From Bacteroidota bacterium (GTDB lineage Bacteria > Bacteroidota > Bacteroidia > Chitinophagales > Saprospiraceae): a DNA stretch of 64,000 nt. The notes below the pieces were generated by a model. That model was given only the letters and a program-made list of their open reading frames with translations. It searched no databases and had not been told where the DNA came from. Below are positions 7,661 to 15,238 of this stretch, in pieces. The translations under genes and the position numbers were made by a program. Location: NCBI GenBank assembly GCA_024743405.1, contig JANSWP010000005.1:1-64000 (forward strand), given 5' to 3'. Every line of letters starts with the position of its first letter. Within the stretch, counting starts at the first letter, position 1.

Positions 7661-8959
7661 TTAATTTGAGCTTTCTTTTTTGATGAAAACGTAAAAAGGT
7701 ATGCCAGCCATTAATAATAAAAATCCCCAAAAAACAACTTCCTGACCGGATCCAACGACTGCTAACATAGAGAAAATAAAAGCTAAACTACCCAGTATCC
7801 AACTTCCTTTTTTCTGGTGCTTTTCATTTAGAGCCATTAACAAATGAGTGGCGGAAGAAAAAAGGTAGGGGACTAAAACAGTCAAAGTAGAAAGTAAAAT
7901 CATAAATTCAAATGCTTTTACCAATCCCTTTGCATAATTCATACCCATCAAAATAGAGATAATGACACTTGATAAAATGATACCCCTTGCTGGACTTCCC
8001 CATTTGTTTAATTTTCCAAAAATCATTGGGAAAAGTCCATCTTTTGCAGCGGCTAATGGAACTTGCCCTTGCATCAAAATCCATCCATTGAGGGCACCAA
8101 AGGTTGAAATGACAGCTCCTGCCGCTACCCAATACCTAGCGGATGGTCCCCAAATGACAGCGGCTGCATCTGCAAATGGCGCATCTGATTGTGCCAATGT
8201 TTCAGGAGGAATAATACCCATTACAGCTATAGAGCCTAATATGTAAACCCCAATGGCAATCCAAGTGCCCCACATGGTTGCTTTCGGGATGGTTGTGTTT
8301 GGATTTTCTATATTTTCTGAGGGGATAGTGGCTGATTCGATCCCCAAAAAGGCAAACAAAGTCAATGTTGCGGTAGCAAGAATGGCGGAAAAGTCACTCT
8401 CTGTACTTAGGTTAAATGGTTGAAAATGATCTGTTTGGATGAAAAAAACACCGACGATCGCTACAATGATCAAGGGTGTTATTTTTAAAATGGTAGTGAC
8501 TAATTGTACCCAAGCTGCGTTTTTTACACCTCTATTATTTACCCAAGTCAATAGCCAAATGATAGCTAAACCTAAGGATACCGCTACTAAAGGTGAAGTT
8601 GATAAAAAAGGAAAGAAGACGGTTAAATAACTTAACATGGCTACCGTAATGGCAGCATTTGTGCAGCAAATAGAAATCCAGTAACCCCAAGCGACCAAAA
8701 AGCCTACAAAATCTCCAAACCCCCATCGAGTATAGGCATAAGGGCCGCCTGCTTTAGGGATTTTTTTGCTCAATTCTGAAAAGACTTTTGCTATTACGAT
8801 CGCGCCAAGAGCTGATATTATCCATCCAAAAATGCTAATACCGCCATAAGCAGCCAATGAAGCAGGCAACAAAAAAATGCCCGAACCGATCATATTGCCT
8901 AACACTAAAGAGGTAGATACCCATTGACCGATTTTTTGCTTAGAATGTGTCTTTTCCAA
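7661..8959 (-). CDS. APC-superfamily amino-acid transporter, AdiC-like
   Basis: Twelve hydrophobic segments and the family's N-terminal signature, LGNMIGSGIFLLPASLAAYG, identify an APC permease. The N-terminal half closely follows the pattern I know for the arginine/agmatine antiporter AdiC (GSGxFLLPAxLA, then GGPYAYTRWGFG). At 432 residues it has normal length. The start is set by MEKTHSKQKIGQW just before the first helix. It is transcribed together with, and directly before, the DDAH-like hydrolase, which supports a guanidino amino acid or its product as substrate. The specificity is inference. It follows the usher-like locus by 61 bases on the same strand, but no functional tie to it is visible. 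Confidence 0.85.
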   Translation of the reverse strand: MEKTHSKQKIGQWVSTSLVLGNMIGSGIFLLPASLAAYGGISIFGWIISALGAIVIAKVFSELSKKIPKAGGPYAYTRWGFGDFVGFLVAWGYWISICCTNAAITVAMLSYLTVFFPFLSTSPLVAVSLGLAIIWLLTWVNNRGVKNAAWVQLVTTILKITPLIIVAIVGVFFIQTDHFQPFNLSTESDFSAILATATLTLFAFLGIESATIPSENIENPNTTIPKATMWGTWIAIGVYILGSIAVMGIIPPETLAQSDAPFADAAAVIWGPSARYWVAAGAVISTFGALNGWILMQGQVPLAAAKDGLFPMIFGKLNKWGSPARGIILSSVIISILMGMNYAKGLVKAFEFMILLSTLTVLVPYLFSSATHLLMALNEKHQKKGSWILGSLAFIFSMLAVVGSGQEVVFWGFLLLMAGIPFYVFIKKESSN

Positions 8960-9020
8960 ATGAGTTGCTTTTGCCTAATGTGAGAATTAAAGCTCAAGCT
9001 AAAACTATTTTATCAACTTT

Positions 9021-9515
9021 TTACAATTCCGTAACGGTATAAATAATGGTAGTCTCGTAAGATTTAGCAGGCATTAAAACGGAGACATTTCTAATTTCAT
9101 ATTGAATGGGAATATCTTGTCGCTTTTTTCTTCCTTTAAAGAAAAACTGATTGGTAGAGGTGACTAATTGATAGTTGGTGCCTAATTGGACGAAGCCATT
9201 ACCGTTTCCATTTCCAGCGCCATTCCCACTACCTGTTCGTCTTACATATAGATCCAAATCGGTATGCCAATCAATGTCTTGCTTTTGAATATGTACGTCA
9301 TAATTGAAATTACCATTATTGGAATGAGGGATGTTAACCAGAATTTGATTAGCGGCACTTGTATAAGTGCCAGAAAAATCAGATCCAGCTTCTGTAATAT
9401 CGGTTTCAGAAACAGAATAACTCCACGTACCGACAATATCAATTCCGATTTGTCCAGAGCAAAGATGACCTACCCAACACAAAAAAAGGCAGCAAAAATA
9501 TTTTTTCAATAACAT
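9021..9515 (-). CDS. Secreted subunit-like beta protein, paralog 1 (164 aa)
   Basis: A signal peptide (about 1-21, ending CSGQ) precedes a beta-rich domain. It is a clear paralog of the next gene upstream (9621-10127): both have GTW/GAW near the mature N-terminus, EAGxDFSGTY, a KxDIDWH segment, YxRRTGxGN, then IPIQYEIRNVSVLxPAK and an identical C-terminal strand YETTIIYTVTEL. A glycine/asparagine run (GSGNGAGNGNGNG) sits in a variable loop. The last strand, alternating hydrophobic residues right at the C-terminus, resembles the ends of the two other secreted subunits of this locus. I infer a minor structural subunit of the usher-like system. It is the last gene of the presumed operon. Confidence 0.7.
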   Translation of the reverse strand: MLLKKYFCCLFLCWVGHLCSGQIGIDIVGTWSYSVSETDITEAGSDFSGTYTSAANQILVNIPHSNNGNFNYDVHIQKQDIDWHTDLDLYVRRTGSGNGAGNGNGNGFVQLGTNYQLVTSTNQFFFKGRKKRQDIPIQYEIRNVSVLMPAKSYETTIIYTVTEL

Positions 9516-9620
9516 ATTCTTTTTGTTGGATAAAAACTCAATTCTTTGATTGTATAAGATTTGTCAATCGTTTTAGATGCATTGAATTTTTTTAAAGGGA
9601 ACAAACAGTTTATCAACTTA

Positions 9621-10127
9621 TTACAATTCCGTAACAGTATAAATAATCGTAGTTTCGTAAGTTTTGGCAGGTATTAGAACTGAGACATTTCTTATTTCAT
9701 ATTGGATCGGAATGTCAAGTCTACTTCTGTTACCACTAAAAAAAATTTGATTGGAGGTGTTAAGCTGTTGATAGGAGGTTCCACCAATTATATTACCATA
9801 TAAAAAAAAGGGATTACCATTTCCTGTCCGACGAGCATAAAGTTGAATATCAGAATGCCAGTCGATGTCTAATTTTCGGATATCTACCCGCCAATTATAA
9901 TTGAAAAAATTTGCAAAAAACCCTTGTTGAGTGATACTAACCGTTACTTCATTTGCATTGCTGCTATAAGTTCCAGAAAAATCTAGACCTGCTTCAAAAA
10001 TATCGTTATTAGGAATTGTGAAATCCCAAGCTCCTGTTAGGTTTATTTGAATTTGCCCAAAGGATATTGGTTTGAAATAAAATAAAAGGATGAAGAGAAG
10101 GATATATTTAAAATATATTTTCTGCAT
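9621..10127 (-). CDS. Secreted subunit-like beta protein, paralog 2 (168 aa)
   Basis: A signal peptide (about residues 1-24, ending SFGQ) is followed by about 144 residues of predicted beta structure. It shares with its paralog at 9021-9515 the blocks EAGLDFSGTYSS, KLDIDWHSDIQLYARRTGNG, DIPIQYEIRNVSVLIPAK and the same terminal strand. It lies 9 bases downstream of a third secreted subunit gene (10137-10697), so the two are almost certainly cotranscribed. The pair most likely arose by local duplication. The role as a pilin-like or tip subunit is inferred from position after the usher-like gene. Confidence 0.7.
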   Translation of the reverse strand: MQKIYFKYILLFILLFYFKPISFGQIQINLTGAWDFTIPNNDIFEAGLDFSGTYSSNANEVTVSITQQGFFANFFNYNWRVDIRKLDIDWHSDIQLYARRTGNGNPFFLYGNIIGGTSYQQLNTSNQIFFSGNRSRLDIPIQYEIRNVSVLIPAKTYETTIIYTVTEL

Positions 10128-10136
10128 AATGGTAAA

Positions 10137-10697
10137 TCAATCTGTGATCGTAAAAGTAACTTCAATGGTGGTCGAGTTGTCATTATCTAATAATCCATAG
10201 TTCTCTAAAGATAAGGTAAATGTTAACTGGTGTCCGTTTGTCGAACCATCACCCGTATAAGCTCCACCAATACCTGTGATAATGTTTTGTGGTGAATTAT
10301 TTAAGGTGATCAAACCTATAGGTGTTCCTAAAACACCTGCACCAATGCCAGTATAAGCACTAGCCTGTAATTTTAAACTAATCCCAGAAGGTACACTTCC
10401 GCTTGTGATATGGGCTGAAATGTTGCGTGTTGTTGCAGAAGGACTCACTGAAGATGAATAATTTAGCCATTTTGAGTTGTCTGTTCCATCTGTTGAAACT
10501 GTAACTGGCGCACCCCCTGCTATGGGTGCTTCTAAAGTGAGGGTAATCGTTGAACTAGTAGGCTCAATATCTAGTAAGGCTATTTCGGGAATAGTAAACA
10601 TAACATCATGTTGATCTTGATCAACTTGAGCTTGGCTTATTGTTAAATTTATAAAGCAAAAAGCCATAAAGAATATGTATGATGCAAGGTTTTTCAA
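10137..10697 (-). CDS. Secreted pilin-like subunit, paralog of the 192-aa protein (186 aa)
   Basis: A signal peptide (about 1-23, ending SQAQ) precedes an all-beta protein. It is a paralog of the gene at 14660-15238: both share TIPxxALLDIxP-type N-terminal strands, STITL, the WLNYSS block, TSGxVPxGxxLK, a GDGxTNGHQLT block and a last strand of alternating hydrophobics (TTIEVTFTITD here, TTLEITYTLTD there). The domain size of about 160 residues and the terminal strand fit a fimbrial-type subunit whose C-terminal strand is bound by a periplasmic chaperone. That mechanism is known for classical chaperone-usher pilins and only inferred here. It follows the usher-like gene by 266 bases. Confidence 0.7.
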   Translation of the reverse strand: MKNLASYIFFMAFCFINLTISQAQVDQDQHDVMFTIPEIALLDIEPTSSTITLTLEAPIAGGAPVTVSTDGTDNSKWLNYSSSVSPSATTRNISAHITSGSVPSGISLKLQASAYTGIGAGVLGTPIGLITLNNSPQNIITGIGGAYTGDGSTNGHQLTFTLSLENYGLLDNDNSTTIEVTFTITD

Positions 10698-10963
10698 GTT
10701 TTAGTTTTTTATACAAAAGCTGCCAAAAAGTACAATATTTCAAAAAAGAAATAAGTCTTAAAATATTCCCAAGAATACTTCAAAGTGACAAAGTAGCATT
10801 AAGCAAGTGATCAATTTAAATTACCTGATAACTTGAACGATATTTTGATTTTTTTTCGTTAAAAAACCTAGCCGAACCAAAGGATTCGCCTACGTTTTTT
10901 GCCTTAATAAAATCAAAACCTCCTCTCTATTTATCTTTAACCCAAATTTGATTACTTGCTTAC
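10698..10963. repeat. Spacer between usher-like and subunit genes, with a MITE core fragment
   Basis: This spacer separates the 909-residue gene from the following subunit gene. Positions 10856-10906 contain the core of the MITE-like family in reverse orientation (TCGTTAAAAAACC, then GCCTACGTTTTTTGCCTT), without recognisable full ends. The family insertion may have split the operon. No gene is seen. Confidence 0.5.
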
Positions 10964-13693
10964 TTAGTCTTTTGAGGTCAAAGAAAGACTTTGTAGAAAC
11001 TTAATTTTTCGCTCTTTTTTTCTTAGTCGAATTTGAATGTCTTCTTTTTGTCCTGGCTTTAATTCTAATTCAAATGTTTCCTCATCAAGAGAGAAATGTT
11101 TAAATAAATCATTATATATAATATTTAAAGTCCATTTTCCAGGACGAAGACCTGAAAAAATGAATGACCCGTCTGGTTCTGTAATTTGTCTAAAAGAGTC
11201 TTCCCCATCTGTCAATTCAATTAGTAGAGGTCCAGGTAATTCTAAATTATTTTTTTTGCCGGAGCTCGTCAATAGCTTTTTTGGTATTATGTCAAGGTGA
11301 CCCGAAATGGTAGCGCTTGTGGTTAATCCAAAAGATAGGTTGGTATCCTGTCCTTCAATGATTTCAACCTCTATTGGTGTTGGTACATCTGGTATTTGAT
11401 GTAATGCTAGAGTAGTTTGGTCTAGTAAAAGGTAATATTTACCTGGAGCCAATGATCTGAATTTGAATTGACCTTCACTATTTGTTATAGCTGTTTTGCC
11501 ATTTAAATAAAGGACGATTCCTTCTACAGAATCAGAACCAGTATTAAAGATCTGACCTAAAAGCGCGGATTGTTTTTTCTTCCCTTCTAATGGAATACCA
11601 AAATTGTATTTGTAATGAGCGGCAACTGAAAAATCACCACTGTTTACTGTCTGACGCTGAAGTGCATACCTTCCCGACAATGATATTTCGTGCTGTCTTT
11701 TTATTTTTTGGGTAAAATGGAGTTCAAATAAATTACGATCGCGATAATATTCTTCAATTTCGAAATTGTTTTGATATTGAAACCTTAAATAAGTAGATTT
11801 CGTAATCTTAGAGTTACCAGAAATACCATAAATGATCTGCTGGCGATTCAGATTGTTAAAGTCATTATTTTCAAGGAATTGAACAAAACCTCTAAAATTA
11901 TGGCGATGAGATAATTGATAGTTAAGGTTTAAATATGTCCTAAATAACCTAGAATACTCCTGACCTTCGGGGTTTAAAAAATTTTGAGTTCGACCGTATT
12001 CAATAGCAGAAGATAATTGCAAAGACCTTATGGATTGATTGATTTGGAGTTTTACAGATTGATTAAGGCGATGAAATTTTTTGGAAGGTAATAGGTCTTT
12101 TAATTCATTTTGACTTGCAGAAGCTCTGATTTGAGTTTTTGTGGAGAACCGAAAATTTAAACCTCCTTGGTATTGTTTTGAAAAAGGGGCAGTTGCATAT
12201 AAAGTATCTCTTGCTGCATTTCTTTCGTCTTGATAAACATTTGCAAATGCACTGATTTTGCGTGTAATGGAAAAGTTAGCGGAGCCCGTATAATACCAAG
12301 TATTTGTGAAATACCCTGGAAAATCTTGACTGGCATATAATATAGTAGAAGAAAGTCTCAATTTTTTCAAGGAAGAAGATTCTACTCTAAAATATCCTGC
12401 ATACCCAGACTCTCTTCCATGATCTCCTTTCGAAACCTCAGTTTCTATAATGGTGTTTTTCAATAATGCAAATCGACTATGCAAGCTTACCAAAGAAGCC
12501 GGTACCTCAGAATTTTCGTAGTTTTTATGTAGATAATTAAGACTAATAGTATTCTTTTGATTGATATGATGTCGAGCATAAACTCCAATTTCGTTAGTAA
12601 TTGTTGGGAAAAATCTTGGACGATGAAAAAAGCCACCAGCTTCAAAGTGATTTTGTTGGATGCTAGCTTCTATCCCTCTTCCATTTCGAGCATATTCTGT
12701 CAAAGGAGACAGCGAGTATGTTTTGTCCCCTATATGAAGTTTATAATTTGGAGTCTCAAATTTTGCATAATATTCATCATATAATCCGAGTGAGGAAATA
12801 TTAAATTGATTGGGACCTTGGAGTTTGAGTTCAAGGTTGTTTTTTCCTGCTTCATCTAAACTCCCTTGTGTGTATAGTTCTCCTTGCCAACCAGAACTAT
12901 AACCTACATTATTTCTATTATGACCAATATAGGACAATCGAACATAACTAGGCAATTGTTTCCCATCATTGATTTCTTCATTAGCATTTGGAATTACTCG
13001 TGAATGTAAGTAAGCATGAGCTTGGGTTGGGTTGTCGGTAGAGGTGCGTCCTTCTAGCCTAAAGGATTTTCGACTTACTTTTCGAAGTTCAGAAATAGTA
13101 CTAGCGGCAACTTCTATAATTTGGATTGTATTGGGAGGAAGAACAATTCTTTCAGGCCCAATTAAGTCGCAACTGTATGGTGTCAATAGAATGGTTTGTT
13201 CACTATTTCCAAAATTTCGAACAATAAATTTAGCATGAATATTTTCACCTGCAATTACAAAATCTGGAGCTTCGATACCTTTTATCGAAATATTTACAAT
13301 TTCTTTTACCTGAACGGAAAAAGAAAGACTTTGTAATCGCTTTTTAGTCCTTACTTCTTCTAATTCAAATGCCAATTCATAATTTTCAGTTGGGGTTTGA
13401 TTCGGTACAAAAAAGCTAAGTAGTTTTGTTGATTTGGATTTTGACTTAATCTCAAATACAGCTGTATCTGTTATAGAGCTCCATTTTTTAGGATAGAAAA
13501 ACTTAGGTTGGACTTTTAGGTTGGCTGTTGATTCATTTGAAATATTGATAACTACTGTCGTTACCTTTCCTGGTTTTGCAATGATTGTTTCTTGATTCAC
13601 TAAATAAACATCCACCTCTTGGGCTTGCATTTCAACGCCGAAAAGTAGGATAAGGAAAAAAACATTTCCAATAAAATACCTGACTTTAGTCAT
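10964..13693 (-). CDS. Usher-like outer-membrane beta-barrel protein, 909 aa
   Basis: Domain order: signal peptide (1-24), two beta-sandwich modules at about 25-215 (conserved-repeat/NEW3-like, e.g. VTTVVINISNESTANLKVQP), a long region of about 230-700 made of alternating aromatic strands typical of a large barrel (NNLELKLQGP, YYAKFETPNYKLHIGD, TISLNYLHKNYE, FLRFQYQNNFE-like segments), and two C-terminal carboxypeptidase-regulatory-like Ig domains (FKFRSLAPGKYYLLL; FIFSGLRPGKWTLNI). Barrel plus periplasmic Ig-like end domains is the layout of fimbrial ushers, and the size matches (800-900 aa). Its start overlaps the stop of the chaperone-like gene by 8 bases. Sequence similarity to the known FimD/PapC family is not evident to me. 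The usher role is inferred from architecture and context. Confidence 0.65.
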   Translation of the reverse strand: MTKVRYFIGNVFFLILLFGVEMQAQEVDVYLVNQETIIAKPGKVTTVVINISNESTANLKVQPKFFYPKKWSSITDTAVFEIKSKSKSTKLLSFFVPNQTPTENYELAFELEEVRTKKRLQSLSFSVQVKEIVNISIKGIEAPDFVIAGENIHAKFIVRNFGNSEQTILLTPYSCDLIGPERIVLPPNTIQIIEVAASTISELRKVSRKSFRLEGRTSTDNPTQAHAYLHSRVIPNANEEINDGKQLPSYVRLSYIGHNRNNVGYSSGWQGELYTQGSLDEAGKNNLELKLQGPNQFNISSLGLYDEYYAKFETPNYKLHIGDKTYSLSPLTEYARNGRGIEASIQQNHFEAGGFFHRPRFFPTITNEIGVYARHHINQKNTISLNYLHKNYENSEVPASLVSLHSRFALLKNTIIETEVSKGDHGRESGYAGYFRVESSSLKKLRLSSTILYASQDFPGYFTNTWYYTGSANFSITRKISAFANVYQDERNAARDTLYATAPFSKQYQGGLNFRFSTKTQIRASASQNELKDLLPSKKFHRLNQSVKLQINQSIRSLQLSSAIEYGRTQNFLNPEGQEYSRLFRTYLNLNYQLSHRHNFRGFVQFLENNDFNNLNRQQIIYGISGNSKITKSTYLRFQYQNNFEIEEYYRDRNLFELHFTQKIKRQHEISLSGRYALQRQTVNSGDFSVAAHYKYNFGIPLEGKKKQSALLGQIFNTGSDSVEGIVLYLNGKTAITNSEGQFKFRSLAPGKYYLLLDQTTLALHQIPDVPTPIEVEIIEGQDTNLSFGLTTSATISGHLDIIPKKLLTSSGKKNNLELPGPLLIELTDGEDSFRQITEPDGSFIFSGLRPGKWTLNIIYNDLFKHFSLDEETFELELKPGQKEDIQIRLRKKERKIKFLQSLSLTSKD

Positions 13694-14495
13694 TGCTTAT
13701 TTCTAATGAAATATTGACTCCAAACACTTCTTCTTCTCCACAATCAGCTAATAAAATGGCTTGATAATTTCCTGCTTTTGCTTTAGATAAGTTCACTTGG
13801 TATTTTACAGAAGTACCCGGGTAGGTTTTCCTTTTTTCTGCTGTAAAAATTCCTACAGACTCACCATCGTTATTGAATAATTCTAAAGTCATTTCTGGAA
13901 CTAAAAGCCTTTCACCGATATTCTCAACATCGACTTCTAACTGCTGGATGCCTTCTACTGATTTATTCAAATCAACTTTAGCGAAATGTAAATCACTAGA
14001 GCCAGTTTCTTCTATTGTTGTAGCAATTTGGATAGCATAACGTATAACTGTATTGATATTTATGCCTGATTTAAACTTACTAGGGTCTACATTTTTTACA
14101 CCTTCTACTATAATGACACTCCAACTTGTACCTGGCAAATCAAAGTTTTCAGGAACTTGGATTTCGTAGTTAATCACTATTTCTTCCTTAGCGCCTAATG
14201 TTAAAAATGAGGTACTTAAATCAATCCAATTGGCATTGGAGCGTTTGTGACTACCTGGTTGTTCATAAAAAGCTTCGCCAGTATAAAAGAATTGATAATC
14301 TCGTTGATAAAGCTTTACGGACTGTTCTCTATCCGTAGTATTTTGAATCTCAATAGATCCTTTGTACACTTTACCTAGGGTAACATCGTGAAGATGCGAC
14401 AGCCCGTTTTTTACAACGATATTTGCTTGAATATTGGTGAAAGTGAAGCTCAGTAATAATATTGTTAAGAAAGCTAATTTAGCAAACAACTTCAT
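13686..14495 (-). CDS. Periplasmic chaperone-like Ig-fold protein, 269 aa
   Basis: A signal peptide (1-24, ending IQAN) is followed by two beta-sandwich halves. The first half carries GSIEIQNTTDREQSVKLYQ, WIDLSTSFLTLGAKEEIVINYE and IQVPENFDLPGTSWSVIIVE. This is the same rhythm as PapD-like chaperones and DUF916-type proteins: a strand rich in N/T, then a basic or polar position, then 'P.. ..G.(Y/W).(V/S).ivF'. The second half is a shorter beta domain ending LEISND. The length of 269 is close to periplasmic pilus chaperones (about 230-250). It lies immediately before, and translationally coupled to, the usher-like gene. This supports the role of subunit chaperone, which remains an inference. 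Confidence 0.65.
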   Translation of the reverse strand: MKLFAKLAFLTILLLSFTFTNIQANIVVKNGLSHLHDVTLGKVYKGSIEIQNTTDREQSVKLYQRDYQFFYTGEAFYEQPGSHKRSNANWIDLSTSFLTLGAKEEIVINYEIQVPENFDLPGTSWSVIIVEGVKNVDPSKFKSGININTVIRYAIQIATTIEETGSSDLHFAKVDLNKSVEGIQQLEVDVENIGERLLVPEMTLELFNNDGESVGIFTAEKRKTYPGTSVKYQVNLSKAKAGNYQAILLADCGEEEVFGVNISLEISND

Positions 14496-14559
14496 AGCGA
14501 ATATTTTTAGCGAAATGAGGGAAAATGGAATTATTCAAAACGCTTATAGGCAACACAGA

Positions 14560-14587
14560 CTAAATAAATTGTTTATCATTTATTTAG
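14560..14587 (-). promoter_or_regulatory. Hairpin between major subunit and chaperone genes
   Basis: A 9-base stem (CTAAATAAA with TTTATTTAG) around a 10-base loop in the 164-base spacer between the 192-aa subunit gene and the chaperone-like gene. In known fimbrial operons such spacers hold structures that make the first subunit more abundant. Here the stem is AT-only and weak, so the assignment is tentative. Confidence 0.3.
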
Positions 14588-14659
14588 CCTGCGTTACCAG
14601 AAATATCTTGAGTCCTTAAATCATAGCTATTAAATATGATAATGAGTTAAGGGTAATGT

Positions 14660-15238
14660 TTAATTATCTGTAAGTGTATAAGTAATTTCCAAGGTTGTAG
14701 CATCGTTAATGTCAAGATCGGCATAATTACCGCCTGCATCAAGTTCCAATGCATATGTTAATTGATGACCATTAGTTGTTCCATCACCTGTATAACAACT
14801 TCCGATGGCTGTAACTACATTTTGAGCAGTTCCATCAAGTGTTACTACACCAGCTGTTCCTCCTAATGTTCCATCTCCAGAACCTGCTGCTGCTCCAGCA
14901 GTAACTTTCAAAACCATACCTCCAGGTACAGTACCACTTGTAATAGCAGCGGTTACTCTTCTTGAATCCACTACTCCTGTATTAATAATTGAGGAATAGT
15001 TTAACCATAAAGAATTATCTGTAGCTCCAGAAAAGTCTAATGGAAGACCTGCTTCAGTTGGAGCAGTAGCTCCTAGGGTTATGGTACTTCCAGCAGGTGC
15101 GATATCTAATAAGGCGACTAATGGTACGGTGATAGTTACATTGTGTACGTCATCTGTATCGTCTTGAGCAAGTAATGTTGTACTTGAAATGGCCCCAATA
15201 ACCATTACGGTGATCATAAATTTGATGTGCTTAGTCAT
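14660..15238 (-). CDS. Secreted pilin-like subunit, probable major subunit (192 aa)
   Basis: A signal peptide (1-24, ending LLAQ) precedes a small, Gly/Ala/Thr-rich beta protein with few charged residues. Blocks shared with the 186-aa paralog at 10137-10697 are VALLDIAPAGSTITL, WLNYSS, TSGTVPGGMVLK, GDGTTNGHQLTYALEL and the C-terminal strand TTLEITYTLTDN. The overall shape (about 168 mature residues, C-terminal strand of alternating hydrophobics) fits a polymerising fimbrial subunit. It is the first gene of the locus, followed by a spacer and then the chaperone- and usher-like genes, the position occupied by major pilins in classical operons. A leader hairpin lies just upstream (15292-15319). 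Function inferred. Confidence 0.7.
   Translation of the reverse strand: MTKHIKFMITVMVIGAISSTTLLAQDDTDDVHNVTITVPLVALLDIAPAGSTITLGATAPTEAGLPLDFSGATDNSLWLNYSSIINTGVVDSRRVTAAITSGTVPGGMVLKVTAGAAAGSGDGTLGGTAGVVTLDGTAQNVVTAIGSCYTGDGTTNGHQLTYALELDAGGNYADLDINDATTLEITYTLTDN

Noticed and set aside
9021-15238. WxL-type Gram-positive surface system as an explanation of the locus
   Set aside because: The chaperone-like protein recalls DUF916, but the subunits lack paired W-x-L motifs in their C-terminal part and the barrel protein requires an outer membrane.
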